From Rhizobium indicum (GTDB lineage Bacteria; Pseudomonadota; Alphaproteobacteria; Rhizobiales; Rhizobiaceae), in NCBI RefSeq assembly GCF_005862305.2, contig NZ_CP054023.1, forward strand, positions 310,001 to 374,000: 64,000 bases of DNA. Reading direction: 5' to 3'. Below the pieces are notes generated by a model. It saw only the letters and a list, made by a program, of their open reading frames with translations, was not told the DNA's origin and made no database searches. This document shows positions 27,145 through 35,411 of the stretch, piece by piece. The first letter of the stretch is position 1; each line of letters starts with the position of its first letter. A program made the translations under genes and the position numbers.

Positions 27145-28233
27145 ATGCAGGTGGCTTTCTACGCGCCGATGAAATCGCCGAACCATCCGGTGCCGTCGGG
27201 CGACCGTTTGATGGCGCGGCTGCTGATCCGGGCGCTGGAGCTTGGCGGGCATCAGGTCGAAGTCGCCTCCGAATTCCGCACCCATGCCTCGACACCGGAG
27301 GCGGCAGCCGCGCTCGAACCCGCCATCGGCGCCGAACTGGAGCGGCTGCGGCTGAGATGGAAATCTGGGCCGCGACCGGAACTCTGGTTCTGCTACCACC
27401 CCTATTACAAATCGCCCGATCCCTTCGGGCCGGCGATTTCTGCCGAATTCGCCATTCCCTATGTCACTGCCGAAGCCTCCTATGCGGCAAAACGCGACCG
27501 AACCGGCTGGGCAACATCACAGAAGCTGGTGGGCGAGGCGATCATGCAGGCGGCGGTCAATATCAGCTTCACCGAGCGTGACCAGGCCGGGCTTGCCGCC
27601 GTCTTTCCGCAGGCGGGCCTTGCCAGGCTGAAACCCTTCATCGACACGGCGTTGTTCGAGAACGTGTCGCCGGCGCCCGATCCGCGCCGGCTGATGACGG
27701 TCGCGATGATGCGGGCCGGCGACAAGATGGACAGTTATGCGATGCTTGCGAGAGCATTGCGGCTGATCGAAGACCGGCCCTGGACGATTGCCGTCATCGG
27801 CGATGGTCCGATGCGCCAGGAGGTACAGGCGGTGTTTGCCGAGTTTCCTGGCCGGATCGAATGGCTGGGCGAGCGCAATGCCGTCGAGATCGCCGAACTG
27901 CTCGGGCGCGGCGGCGTCTATGTCTGGCCCGGATGCGGTGAGGCCTATGGCCTTGCCTACCTGGAAGCCCAGGCCGCCGGCCTGCCTGTCGTCGCTCAGG
28001 AAACGGCAGGCGTGCCAGCGGTGGTCGAGGCTGGCGTGACCGGCCTGCTGACGCCGGATGGCGATGTCACTGCCTATGCCGAGGCCCTGGCTGCCCTGCT
28101 TGACGACAGGCAAAGGCGCGACGCCATGGGGCAGGCGGCGCGGCGCTTCGTGCTCGGCGAGCGATCGCTTGCGACGGCGGCGCAGGTATTGAACGGAATT
28201 TTGCGCGACAGCGCAGCAACAGGAGTGACGTGA
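27145..28233 (+). CDS. Glycosyltransferase family 4 enzyme
   Basis: 362 residues, GT-B fold. N-terminal FYAPMKSPNHPVPSGDRLMARLL and C-terminal VYVWPGCGEAYGLAYLEAQAAGLPVVAQ, the latter carrying the E(x7)E donor-binding pattern of GT4. The ATG at 27145 is preceded by TGAGGTG. It overlaps the following deacetylase gene by one base (TGATG), so the two are coupled and probably act on the same glycan. Donor and acceptor unknown. Confidence 0.9.
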   Translation: MQVAFYAPMKSPNHPVPSGDRLMARLLIRALELGGHQVEVASEFRTHASTPEAAAALEPAIGAELERLRLRWKSGPRPELWFCYHPYYKSPDPFGPAISAEFAIPYVTAEASYAAKRDRTGWATSQKLVGEAIMQAAVNISFTERDQAGLAAVFPQAGLARLKPFIDTALFENVSPAPDPRRLMTVAMMRAGDKMDSYAMLARALRLIEDRPWTIAVIGDGPMRQEVQAVFAEFPGRIEWLGERNAVEIAELLGRGGVYVWPGCGEAYGLAYLEAQAAGLPVVAQETAGVPAVVEAGVTGLLTPDGDVTAYAEALAALLDDRQRRDAMGQAARRFVLGERSLATAAQVLNGILRDSAATGVT

Positions 28234-28985
28234 TGACCGACGGGATAGCCTGGGACCCCCTGCACCATGAGCTTGACCGCTGGCAGGCCGCCGACCGGGT
28301 GGCGCGGTTCTGGCTGCGGGACGACGACGCCGTTGAGCCGACCCAGGCGCTGGAGACGTTGATGGCGCTCGCCTGTCAAAGCGAGGTTCCGCTGACACTC
28401 GCCGTCATTCCCGGCTTGACCGGCGAGGCATTGGCCGCGCGCCTGGTGGAAGACGCAGCCGTCGCTGTCGCGGTGCATGGCTGGTCTCATACGAACCATG
28501 CGGGGCCGGAGAGAAAAAAGCAGGAACTCGGCGGCGACCGGCCGGCAGATGTCGTGCTCGGCGAGTTGGGTGAAGGGTTCCGGCTGCTGCAGCGGCTGCA
28601 TCCGGCCCGCTTCCTGCCGGTGCTGGTGCCGCCGTGGAACCGGATCGACGCGGCCCTCATCCCGGCGCTGCCCGGTCTCGGATTTGCAGCACTGTCGGTC
28701 TATGGGCGGGCAAATCAGGGTGGCCCGGTGCCGCTCCTCAACACCCATGTCGACATCATCGACTGGCATGGCACGCGCGGCGGACGAAGCGAGGCGGACC
28801 TGGTGGCCGAGCTGGTGGCCGAGCTTCGCCACCGGTTTGCCGGGAGCGACGAGCCTGTCGGCGTGCTCACCCACCATCTGGTGCATGATGCAGCCGCGTG
28901 GGACTTCCTGTCGGCCTTGTTTGCAGTGACGGGCCGGCATCCGGCCGTCCGCTGGTCGCCGGCGTCGGAACTGCTAGGGCCTTAG
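28233..28985 (+). CDS. Polysaccharide-deacetylase-like protein
   Basis: 250 residues. Recognisable elements of the NodB-like fold are FWLRDDDAVEPTQAL (double Asp of the metal site), VAVHGWSHTNH (the HxxxH metal motif region) and VLTHHLVHDAA near the C-terminus. The ATG at 28233 overlaps the GT4 stop, with AGGAG upstream. Many glycosyltransferase-linked members of this group remain uncharacterised; a role in trimming or de-acetylating the product of the GT4 is inferred from coupling. Confidence 0.75.
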   Translation: MTDGIAWDPLHHELDRWQAADRVARFWLRDDDAVEPTQALETLMALACQSEVPLTLAVIPGLTGEALAARLVEDAAVAVAVHGWSHTNHAGPERKKQELGGDRPADVVLGELGEGFRLLQRLHPARFLPVLVPPWNRIDAALIPALPGLGFAALSVYGRANQGGPVPLLNTHVDIIDWHGTRGGRSEADLVAELVAELRHRFAGSDEPVGVLTHHLVHDAAAWDFLSALFAVTGRHPAVRWSPASELLGP

Positions 28986-28995
28986 ACATTGCCGA

Positions 28996-29865
28996 TCAGG
29001 CGGCGTGAACGCGTCCGAGGAACTCTCGCATGAGTGCTACGACATCATCGAGATGCGTCTCGAGCAGCCAGTGCCCGCCGCCGAGCAGATGGAGTTCGGC
29101 ATCCGGCAGATCGCGCAGATAGGCCCGAGCCGACTTTTCCGGCATGTAGTGGTCGTTCGGACCCCAGACGATCAAGGTCGGCGGCCGGTATTCGCTGAGA
29201 TATTTGCGGTGTTCCGGGAACCAGGCCCGGTTCTCCCTCAGTCCGGCGATGAGGTCTATGGCGATGTCCTTGCGCCGCGGCGTGATCAGCGACCAATGCA
29301 GCTTCCAGAGATCGGGCGGGATCGTATCGGCCAAAGCAGGCGGCAGATCGTTGAGGAACTCCTCCTTGAAGGCCGCCTCGCTGATCGCCTCCGCCAGCAC
29401 CTTCCTCATCTCCGATCTCGGAAGCGTCCATGTCGCCTCGATATCCGCATATTTCGGTCCGAGGGCATCTTCATAGGGGATATCGCCATTCTGGATGATC
29501 AGCCCGGCGACGCGGTGAGGGTCTTTGATTGCCAACCGCGCACCGATAGGCGACCCGAAGTCGTGGAGGTAGAGGACAAACCGGTCGACATGCATCGCAT
29601 CGACGAAGGCCTCCAGCCAGGCGGCATATCCATCGAAGCTATAGTCGAAATCATCCGGCGTACCGCTATAGCCCGCACCCGGGAAATCCGGCGCAATCAG
29701 GCGCCAACGGTCGGCAAGGCGCGGCATTAGATTGCGAAATTCATAGGATGAGCAGGGATATCCGTGCGGCAGCAACAAGACCGGTGCATCTTCCCGGCCG
29801 GCCTCGCGGTAAAAAGTCTCGACGCCTGCAACCGTCATCCAGCGATGTCGGACGAGAGTGGCCAT
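28996..29865 (-). CDS. Alpha/beta hydrolase, epoxide hydrolase/haloalkane dehalogenase type
   Basis: 289 residues. Oxyanion motif HGYP at 34-37, nucleophile elbow LHDFGS with Asp102 (Asp rather than Ser), acid candidate Asp238 in WGPNDHY, and catalytic His265 in GGGHWLLE. An Asp nucleophile points to epoxide hydrolases or dehalogenases, not esterases. The halide-stabilising second Trp next to the nucleophile is Phe here, which favours an epoxide hydrolase or a related activity. It is a stand-alone leftward gene. Confidence 0.85.
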   Translation of the reverse strand: MATLVRHRWMTVAGVETFYREAGREDAPVLLLPHGYPCSSYEFRNLMPRLADRWRLIAPDFPGAGYSGTPDDFDYSFDGYAAWLEAFVDAMHVDRFVLYLHDFGSPIGARLAIKDPHRVAGLIIQNGDIPYEDALGPKYADIEATWTLPRSEMRKVLAEAISEAAFKEEFLNDLPPALADTIPPDLWKLHWSLITPRRKDIAIDLIAGLRENRAWFPEHRKYLSEYRPPTLIVWGPNDHYMPEKSARAYLRDLPDAELHLLGGGHWLLETHLDDVVALMREFLGRVHAA

Positions 29866-29889
29866 CAGAAAGCTCCTCAGAACCGTTCT

Positions 29890-30264
29890 TCACTTTCGGT
29901 CTTCGTCATACTGCTTGGCGCCTTCCACCGGTCGCAGCCACGGTTCACGGCGTTTGATCCAGAGTTCGTAGCTCGGCACCAGAGGCGTCGGCGCCTCGGA
30001 GAGGATGCCAAGCTTGATTTCCGCCTCCCGGTCATCGGCGGAAAACAGCCGCGAGCCGCAACCGGTACAGAAATGCCGACCTTGGAACGCGCCAGTTTCC
30101 CCTGAATGTTCGAATTGGCCGGCGGGCCAGATCCCATAAAAGGTAAAAGCCGAACCGCTTTCCTGCCTGCAGTCCGTGCAATGACAAATTCCAACGCGCA
30201 AGGGTTCGCCCCGGACAGAAATACGCACCTGCCCGCAAAGACACTTTCCGGAAAGCACGGTCAT
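29890..30264 (-). CDS. GFA-family (glutathione-dependent formaldehyde-activating-like) zinc protein
   Basis: 124 residues from the ATG at 30264. Zinc-binding cysteines lie in the family pattern: C8-x-C10 (GKCLCG), C27-x-C29-x2-C32 (CHCTDC) and C66-x2-C69 (FCTGCG). Proteins of this family are widespread and mostly uncharacterised; only a few have been tied to formaldehyde-glutathione chemistry, so the name should be read as structural. It lies 24 bp upstream of the hydrolase gene with the same orientation and may share its transcript. Confidence 0.88.
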   Translation of the reverse strand: MTVLSGKCLCGQVRISVRGEPLRVGICHCTDCRQESGSAFTFYGIWPAGQFEHSGETGAFQGRHFCTGCGSRLFSADDREAEIKLGILSEAPTPLVPSYELWIKRREPWLRPVEGAKQYDEDRK

Positions 30265-30415
30265 GACGGATCCCTGTTTCGTTGATTTGCGCTGCCGGGA
30301 AAACGGTCCGGCCCGGCATCTGTTCCTTCGTGACGTCGCCGGCATGCCAGTTCGACGAATGGGCTCTCTGTCGAAGAGCTTCGGACGCAAGATGGAGCCG
30401 GCCTTCGGCGGCCTG

Positions 30416-31246
30416 CTAGATCACCACGGTCTGATTGTCGCGGGCGGCAAAAGATTCGGGGAAGGCGGCCTGCGCCTGCATTTCCATCTCCGCCAGCTGT
30501 TCGTCCGTGCGCGAGGGGGCGTGGTGGAACAGCGCGAAGCGCTTGGTGCCCGCCATTTTCGCAAGCTCGGTGCCATGCTGCCAGGTCGAATGGCCGAAGC
30601 CCTTGAAACGCTGCATCTCGTCTTCATTGTAGGTGCAGTCGTAGACGACGAGATCGGCGTCCCGCATCATCTCCAGCGAGACCGGATCATAGCTGCCGGG
30701 AATATGCTCGATATCATAGACGAGAGCGACCGAACGGCCCTGCCATTCGATGCGGTAGCCGATGGCGCCGCCCGGATGGTTCAGCATGAAAGTCTTGATC
30801 TCGATGCCCGCATGCGGGGTCAGCACCTGACCGGCATGGAAATCCCGGAAGTTCATCGTCGCCTGACAGATGTCGGTCTTGACGGGAAACCAGGGCGGGC
30901 TGATGAACTGCTCGACCATTTCCCGCGTGCTCATCTTGCCATCGAGATGGCCGGACCAGATGTTGACGTTGATCGAGGGATAATAGATCGCCTTGAAGAA
31001 GGGCAGGCCAATGATGTGGTCGTAATGGCAGTGGCTGAAGAACAGGTCGACGTCGCTGACGCCGTCGGCGAGCATCGACAGCCCGGCCTCGCGCAGGCCC
31101 GAACCCGCGTCGAAGATCATCCGATGTTTTCCGCAGCGAATTTCGATGCAGGAAGTGTTACCGCCGTAGCGATCGAACTCGGGGCCCGACACGGGAATAC
31201 TGCCGCGGACGCCCCAAAATTTTATTTGAAACAAATCTGTCGTCAT
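30416..31246 (-). CDS. Metallo-beta-lactamase-fold hydrolase
   Basis: 276 residues with the metal motif H72-C-H74-Y-D76-H77 (FFSHCHYDHIIG), a further His in STWQHG, and DLVVYDCTYNEDE. The N-terminus WGVRGSIPVSGPEFDRYGGN with NTSC is typical of a large MBL-fold group of hydrolases related to phosphodiesterases. Substrate unknown. Given three cyclase homologues in the window a cyclic-nucleotide role is conceivable, but nothing in the sequence proves it. Confidence 0.85.
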   Translation of the reverse strand: MTTDLFQIKFWGVRGSIPVSGPEFDRYGGNTSCIEIRCGKHRMIFDAGSGLREAGLSMLADGVSDVDLFFSHCHYDHIIGLPFFKAIYYPSINVNIWSGHLDGKMSTREMVEQFISPPWFPVKTDICQATMNFRDFHAGQVLTPHAGIEIKTFMLNHPGGAIGYRIEWQGRSVALVYDIEHIPGSYDPVSLEMMRDADLVVYDCTYNEDEMQRFKGFGHSTWQHGTELAKMAGTKRFALFHHAPSRTDEQLAEMEMQAQAAFPESFAARDNQTVVI

Positions 31247-31744
31247 CGTTCTTCAAACCGGCCTTCCCGCATCGCCATCGTAGTCATAGTTCGTCTCTAT
31301 GCGAAGCAGCAGAATTCCACGGGTTTGTCTGTTCCCCTTTGTATTCTCCTAACCGCTAGCGGAAGAAGAAGTAGATTTTCCTAAGCAATCGGCTTTCGGC
31401 TCGGAAAGCAACCCGGTATGGTTGGTTTTCGGTAAACAGGCTGCTGAGGACGGGGGACATTTTCCCGTAAGTCATGCCTATTAGATGGTTGCGCGCGATT
31501 GAAAAAACAATTGCCGCCATGTTGAGCCGAAAATCCCGTCTTGAAAGCAGCACGAACGCGGCGCCGAAGGGGCTGTCCGAAACGACATGTGGCGCGTGGA
31601 TTCTCGTTCGGCCCGCTCGCCCGGTTCTCCGGGAAAACCGCCATCATATGAGAAAATTGTGCTTCCTATTCCGCGAATGTTTCCTTGATTGGGAATGGCA
31701 AAAAGCGATATATCCGACGATACAGGAAATATAAGAGACTCGCC
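31247..31744. other. Long intergenic region upstream of the first GntR gene
   Basis: 498 bp between divergent genes. It is AT-richer than the surroundings, especially 31640-31740, and should contain the GntR promoter. It carries a 12-bp motif (31643-31654) shared with the promoter region of the dehydratase/transporter genes. No convincing coding frame was seen. Confidence 0.55.
31643..31654. promoter_or_regulatory. Candidate regulator site ATCATATGAGAA, copy 1
   Basis: The 12-mer ATCATATGAGAA lies about 90 bp before the first GntR/FCD gene. Its exact reverse complement occurs at 35291-35302, in the divergent promoter of the QuiC-type dehydratase and the ABC binding protein. The core CATATG is palindromic. 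A shared operator for one of the two GntR proteins is a reasonable inference. Confidence 0.45.
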
Positions 31745-32413
31745 ATGTTGCAGCCGGTTATCAACGAGACCATCGCCGAAAGCAGCTACAGGCGCATTCG
31801 GGCCGACATTATTTTTGGCCGGCTGGCTCCCGGACAAAAGTTGAAGCTGGAAAGCCTGAAGGAGACCTACGAGACCAGCATCAGCACACTTCGAGAAGTG
31901 CTAAACCGGCTCTCCTCCGAAGGGCTTGTCCTCGCCGAGGGACAAAAAGGTTTCGAAGTGTCTCCGGTGTCCGTTTCGGACCTCAAGGAGACAGCGGCAC
32001 TCAGGCTTCTCCTGGAAACACATGCGCTGGAGCAGTCGTTCGTGCATGGCGACGTGGAGTGGGAGGCTCCCCTGGTATCCGCGCACTACAAATTGGCGCG
32101 GATGGAACAGGTGATGGCATCCGGCGACACCGGCAGGGCCGAGGACTGGAAGCGCTACGACTGGGAGTTTCACCAAGCGCTGATATCCGCCTGCGGGTCG
32201 AAACTGCTGATGGAGACGCATTCGGTGATCTTCGACAGATATCTCAGATATCAGATGGTTGCCTTGTCCTATCGAGGCGATGTCGCGGCCAATGAACATC
32301 AGCAGCTTCTGGACGCGGCATTGCGACGGGACGCAGAGACGGCCAAGCGGGTGCTTGTCCTGCATATTCAAGGCGGGGTTGAACATGCGCTGGCGAGAGG
32401 GACGCTGAAATAG
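31745..32413 (+). CDS. GntR-family (FCD/FadR-type) transcriptional regulator
   Basis: 222 residues. N-terminal winged helix: YRRIRADIIFGRLAPGQKLKLESLKETYETSISTLREVLNRLSSEGLV. C-terminal all-helical FCD ligand domain with the metal/ligand pattern DWEFHQALISAC, then histidines in LVLHIQGGVEH. FCD regulators often bind organic acids and repress catabolic operons. It is clearly paralogous to the next gene and stands at the edge of the quinate/shikimate island, so it probably senses a pathway intermediate. The ATG at 31745 was chosen over an upstream start because the domain begins just after it. Confidence 0.9.
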   Translation: MLQPVINETIAESSYRRIRADIIFGRLAPGQKLKLESLKETYETSISTLREVLNRLSSEGLVLAEGQKGFEVSPVSVSDLKETAALRLLLETHALEQSFVHGDVEWEAPLVSAHYKLARMEQVMASGDTGRAEDWKRYDWEFHQALISACGSKLLMETHSVIFDRYLRYQMVALSYRGDVAANEHQQLLDAALRRDAETAKRVLVLHIQGGVEHALARGTLK

Positions 32414-32486
32414 AAGTGGTTCGGACGTTTCTCTTCGAGCTTCAGGTCCCGACGTAAATTGCATTTCGGCGAAATCAGGAAAAGCC

Positions 32487-33161
32487 ATGCTCAAGCAAGT
32501 CCACGACCCGGCTGAAACAGTAAGCGATGTTGTCTTCCGACAGATCCGCGAGGACATCATATCGGGCACATTGCCGCCGGGGGCCAAGATCAAGCTGGAG
32601 CAGGCAAAGGAGCGCTATTCCATCGGCATTTCATCGCTGCGCGAAATTTTGAGCCGCCTCACCACGGAAAACCTCGTCGTCGCCGAGGGGCAGCGTGGCT
32701 TTGAAGTGAGCCCTGCTTCGCGCCGCGAACTTCTGGAGCTCGCCGACCTTAGGATCGTTCTGGAAACGCACGCGATCGGCCTTGCCTTCGCCGCGGGAAA
32801 TCTTGAATGGGAAGGGCGCATCGTCGCCGCCCATCACCGGCTGGCTGCCGCCGAACGCAAGCTCCTTGCCGGCGACGTCTCGCGGACCGTCGACTGGGTT
32901 CGATACGATTGGGAGTTCCATCAGGCGATCGTCTCGGCCTGCAATTCGGCGACGCTGATGGCGACATTGTCATCCGTCTTCGACCGCTTTCTCCGCTACC
33001 ATATGCTGGCCGAGAGTTTTCGCGGAAAGCCCGTCGTCGATGACCACAGGCTTATGTTTGAACTTTCCATTCGGCGCGACGTCGCTGGCGCGACCGACAT
33101 CGTCAGGCGGCACGTTCAAAGCGGCGTGGACCATGTGCTGAAGAGCGGCCGGATTACTTAG
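32487..33161 (+). CDS. GntR-family (FCD/FadR-type) regulator, paralogue of the preceding gene
   Basis: 224 residues. DNA-binding domain FRQIREDIISGTLPPGAKIKLEQAKERYSIGISSLREILSRL and FCD domain with RYDWEFHQAIVSAC and RRHVQSGVDHVL. It aligns with the preceding protein over its whole length with many identical blocks (for example RYDWEFHQA and ETHA), so the pair arose by tandem duplication. The ligand-domain residues differ more than the DNA-binding ones, suggesting two inducers for related operators. It reads toward, and is convergent with, the QuiC-type dehydratase gene. Confidence 0.9.
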   Translation: MLKQVHDPAETVSDVVFRQIREDIISGTLPPGAKIKLEQAKERYSIGISSLREILSRLTTENLVVAEGQRGFEVSPASRRELLELADLRIVLETHAIGLAFAAGNLEWEGRIVAAHHRLAAAERKLLAGDVSRTVDWVRYDWEFHQAIVSACNSATLMATLSSVFDRFLRYHMLAESFRGKPVVDDHRLMFELSIRRDVAGATDIVRRHVQSGVDHVLKSGRIT

Positions 33162-33258
33162 CTCAATTCCAGGAAAAGTGCGACGCGGTTCCGTCCGGAA
33201 TGCGCGAAACAAGAGGTTGGAGCGGCTCTGCGTTTTCATGAAAAGCTGAGCCGCTCCT
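33160..33258. repeat. RIME-like palindromic element, degenerate
   Basis: GCTCAATTCCAGGAAAAGTGCGACGCGG...CCGGAATGCG resembles the GAGCAATTCCAGCAAAAGTGTG module at 41042. It is followed by a GGAGCGGCTC...GAGCCGCTCC inverted repeat (33219-33257). It fills the gap between two convergent genes and may act as a two-way terminator. Confidence 0.6.
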
Positions 33259-33268
33259 AAACCATGGC

Positions 33269-35164
33269 TCAAGAGGCGTCTTTAGGAATTCCTTCCGGAC
33301 GCATCTGTTTCTTCAGAGCGGCGATCCGGAAAATTGCGTTCGGGGCGCCGTAGCCGCGGTAGCCGCGGCGCTCGACGATCTCGAAAAAGAAACCCTCTCC
33401 ATAGGTTCCGCTATAGAGCTGGAAATATTCGCCATGCTCGTCGCGGTCATAGAGGATGTTCTCCGCCTTCAGCCGCTCGGTCAATGCAGGATCGAGGCCG
33501 AAGCGTGCTTCGACGTCGTCATAGTAGTTCGGCGAAATGTGCAGTGATCTGAAACCGCAAACACGAAGGCTTTCGGCGGTCGCGAAGATGTCGTCGGTCA
33601 CAAACGCCAGATGCTGGATGCCGGCCCCGAATTTCTCGGCGATGAAATGTCCCGCCAGAGTGCGGCGATTCTCGGCGCCGTTCATGGTAATGCGCAGCGC
33701 CCCGGTGTCGTTCTCGACGACTTGACTGCGCACCACCCCGGCCGGATCGATGATATCGACCATCGGGGTCTTCCGCGTCTCGAAAATGGACGTGTAGAAC
33801 AGAAGCCAGGTGAGCATTTCATCGTAGCCGACCGTCTGGGCGACGTGATCAATGCGCAAAAGGCCTGCAGGCGGCGCGTCGCTGTCGTCGGTGACCGGCT
33901 GAAAGTCGATTTCGGAGAAGCGACCCAATGCGCTCTTGTCGTCGATGAGATAGACGATCCCGCCCCCCACGCCCCGAATGGCGGGCAGCTCAAGCTCACC
34001 GTCTGCGACAGGCTGGGTGAATGGCTCGGCATCCAAGGCGAGCGCGCGCTCATAGGCCTTGGCCGCATCGTCGACGACCAGGGCCATGGCATAGGCAAAA
34101 GTACCGTGAACGGCGTAGGCCGCATTGGCGAACCCTGCCTGATCGACATTGACGAGGATCCGTATCTCGCCCTGCTCGAAAAGAGAGACTTTCTTCGTGC
34201 GGTGGATTGCCGTCTTTTTAAATCCGAGGGTGCGCAGCAAGGCAACCAGCTCGACTTCATCTTCCTCGTCCGTGGCAAACTCGACGAAGCCGACGCCCTT
34301 GACGGAAGGCCTTTCCGGCATTGCCGCCCCGGTCATGCTGCCGATGCCGAGATGGCGGCGCACCTGATCGCCGAGATAGATCAGGGAGCGGTGGCCGTCG
34401 GCCGCAATCGCCCGCGACAAACCGCCTCGAAATTGATCGTTGAAGATCTCCAGGGAGAAATACCCGTCATAACCTGTCGCCGCGACGGCTTCGGTGAACG
34501 CCGTCACGGGAAGGTCGCCTTCACCCGGCATGTTTCGGAAGTGGCGGCTCCAGTAGAGCAGGTCCATGTCGATATCAGGGGCATCGGCAAGCTGGACGAT
34601 GAAGATTTTCTCTTTGGGAATTGAGCGGATCGAATTGACGTCGATCTTCCGCGACAAGGTGTGGAAGCTGTCGAGGATAAGACCGATATTCGGATGATCG
34701 GCGCGACGGACGATCTCCCAGGCGTCGCGATGGTCGCTGATATGGCGGCCCCAGGCAAGCGCCTCATAGCCCACCCTCAGTCCACGCCGGGCAGCACGCT
34801 CGCCAAGTTCATGAAAGTCCGCTGCCGCCCGGTCGATGCCGCCGATAGCGGCCGGCGAGACGTTGGAGCAGACAAGCACCAGATCCGTTCCGAGCTGCTG
34901 CATCACGTCGAACTTCCGTTCCGCGCGGTCAAACGTACGGCTTCGCAAGGGCTCCGGCATGCCCTCGAAATCACGAAATGGCTGAAACAGGGTGATCTCC
35001 AGGCCATGGTCGCGGACGAGTTTTCCGACATCGGCCGGGCTTCCGTCGAAGGCGAGGAAGTCATTTTCGAAGATCTCGACGCCGTCGAAGCCCGCCCGGG
35101 CGATCGCCTCGAGCTTCTCCGGAAGTTCGCCGCTGATCGTTACAGTCGCAATCGAGGTCCTCAT
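33269..35164 (-). CDS. quiC: 3-dehydroshikimate dehydratase, QuiC two-domain type
   Basis: 631 residues. Domain 1 (1-270) is a sugar-isomerase-like TIM barrel with the metal ligands Glu134 (GYEALAW), Asp165 (LILDSFH), Gln191 (IVQLAD) and Glu239 (FSLEIF). As I recall, these positions match the ligands of Pseudomonas QuiC1. Domain 2 (about 290-620) is a 4-hydroxyphenylpyruvate-dioxygenase-like fold (RIDHVAQTV, GIQHLAFVT, GEGFFFEIVER). QuiC enzymes dehydrate 3-dehydroshikimate to protocatechuate. The pca genes that degrade protocatechuate are only 7 kb away, and a dehydroquinase and AroE-like enzyme lie between. It is divergent from the ABC importer. The start at 35164 fits the domain start. Confidence 0.9.
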   Translation of the reverse strand: MRTSIATVTISGELPEKLEAIARAGFDGVEIFENDFLAFDGSPADVGKLVRDHGLEITLFQPFRDFEGMPEPLRSRTFDRAERKFDVMQQLGTDLVLVCSNVSPAAIGGIDRAAADFHELGERAARRGLRVGYEALAWGRHISDHRDAWEIVRRADHPNIGLILDSFHTLSRKIDVNSIRSIPKEKIFIVQLADAPDIDMDLLYWSRHFRNMPGEGDLPVTAFTEAVAATGYDGYFSLEIFNDQFRGGLSRAIAADGHRSLIYLGDQVRRHLGIGSMTGAAMPERPSVKGVGFVEFATDEEDEVELVALLRTLGFKKTAIHRTKKVSLFEQGEIRILVNVDQAGFANAAYAVHGTFAYAMALVVDDAAKAYERALALDAEPFTQPVADGELELPAIRGVGGGIVYLIDDKSALGRFSEIDFQPVTDDSDAPPAGLLRIDHVAQTVGYDEMLTWLLFYTSIFETRKTPMVDIIDPAGVVRSQVVENDTGALRITMNGAENRRTLAGHFIAEKFGAGIQHLAFVTDDIFATAESLRVCGFRSLHISPNYYDDVEARFGLDPALTERLKAENILYDRDEHGEYFQLYSGTYGEGFFFEIVERRGYRGYGAPNAIFRIAALKKQMRPEGIPKDAS

Positions 35165-35290
35165 GTCAAACCCTTCCGATATCCGTGCGAGATTAAACGA
35201 GCGCCGAACACCACGATGCGTCACGGAAAATCGCTCGCTACTATTATGGCAAATGTCGTGAGGAATTCAAATAGCGTGTCTTATTATAAA

Positions 35291-35302
35291 TTCTCATATG
35301 AT
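35291..35302. promoter_or_regulatory. Candidate regulator site TTCTCATATGAT, copy 2
   Basis: Exact reverse complement of the 12-mer at 31643-31654. It lies between the dehydratase start (35164) and the binding-protein start (35412), so one bound regulator could control both directions. AT-rich flanks suggest overlapping promoters. Confidence 0.45.
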
Positions 35303-35411
35303 TTTGAAAAACTCTGTTGATTTGACCGCTCGTCTCTGGCAATCATTGCTCACACAGTCAAAAGGTGAGGTGGCTGTCCGGTCGAGTGACCGCCAAAGGA
35401 GGAGGAATCAC

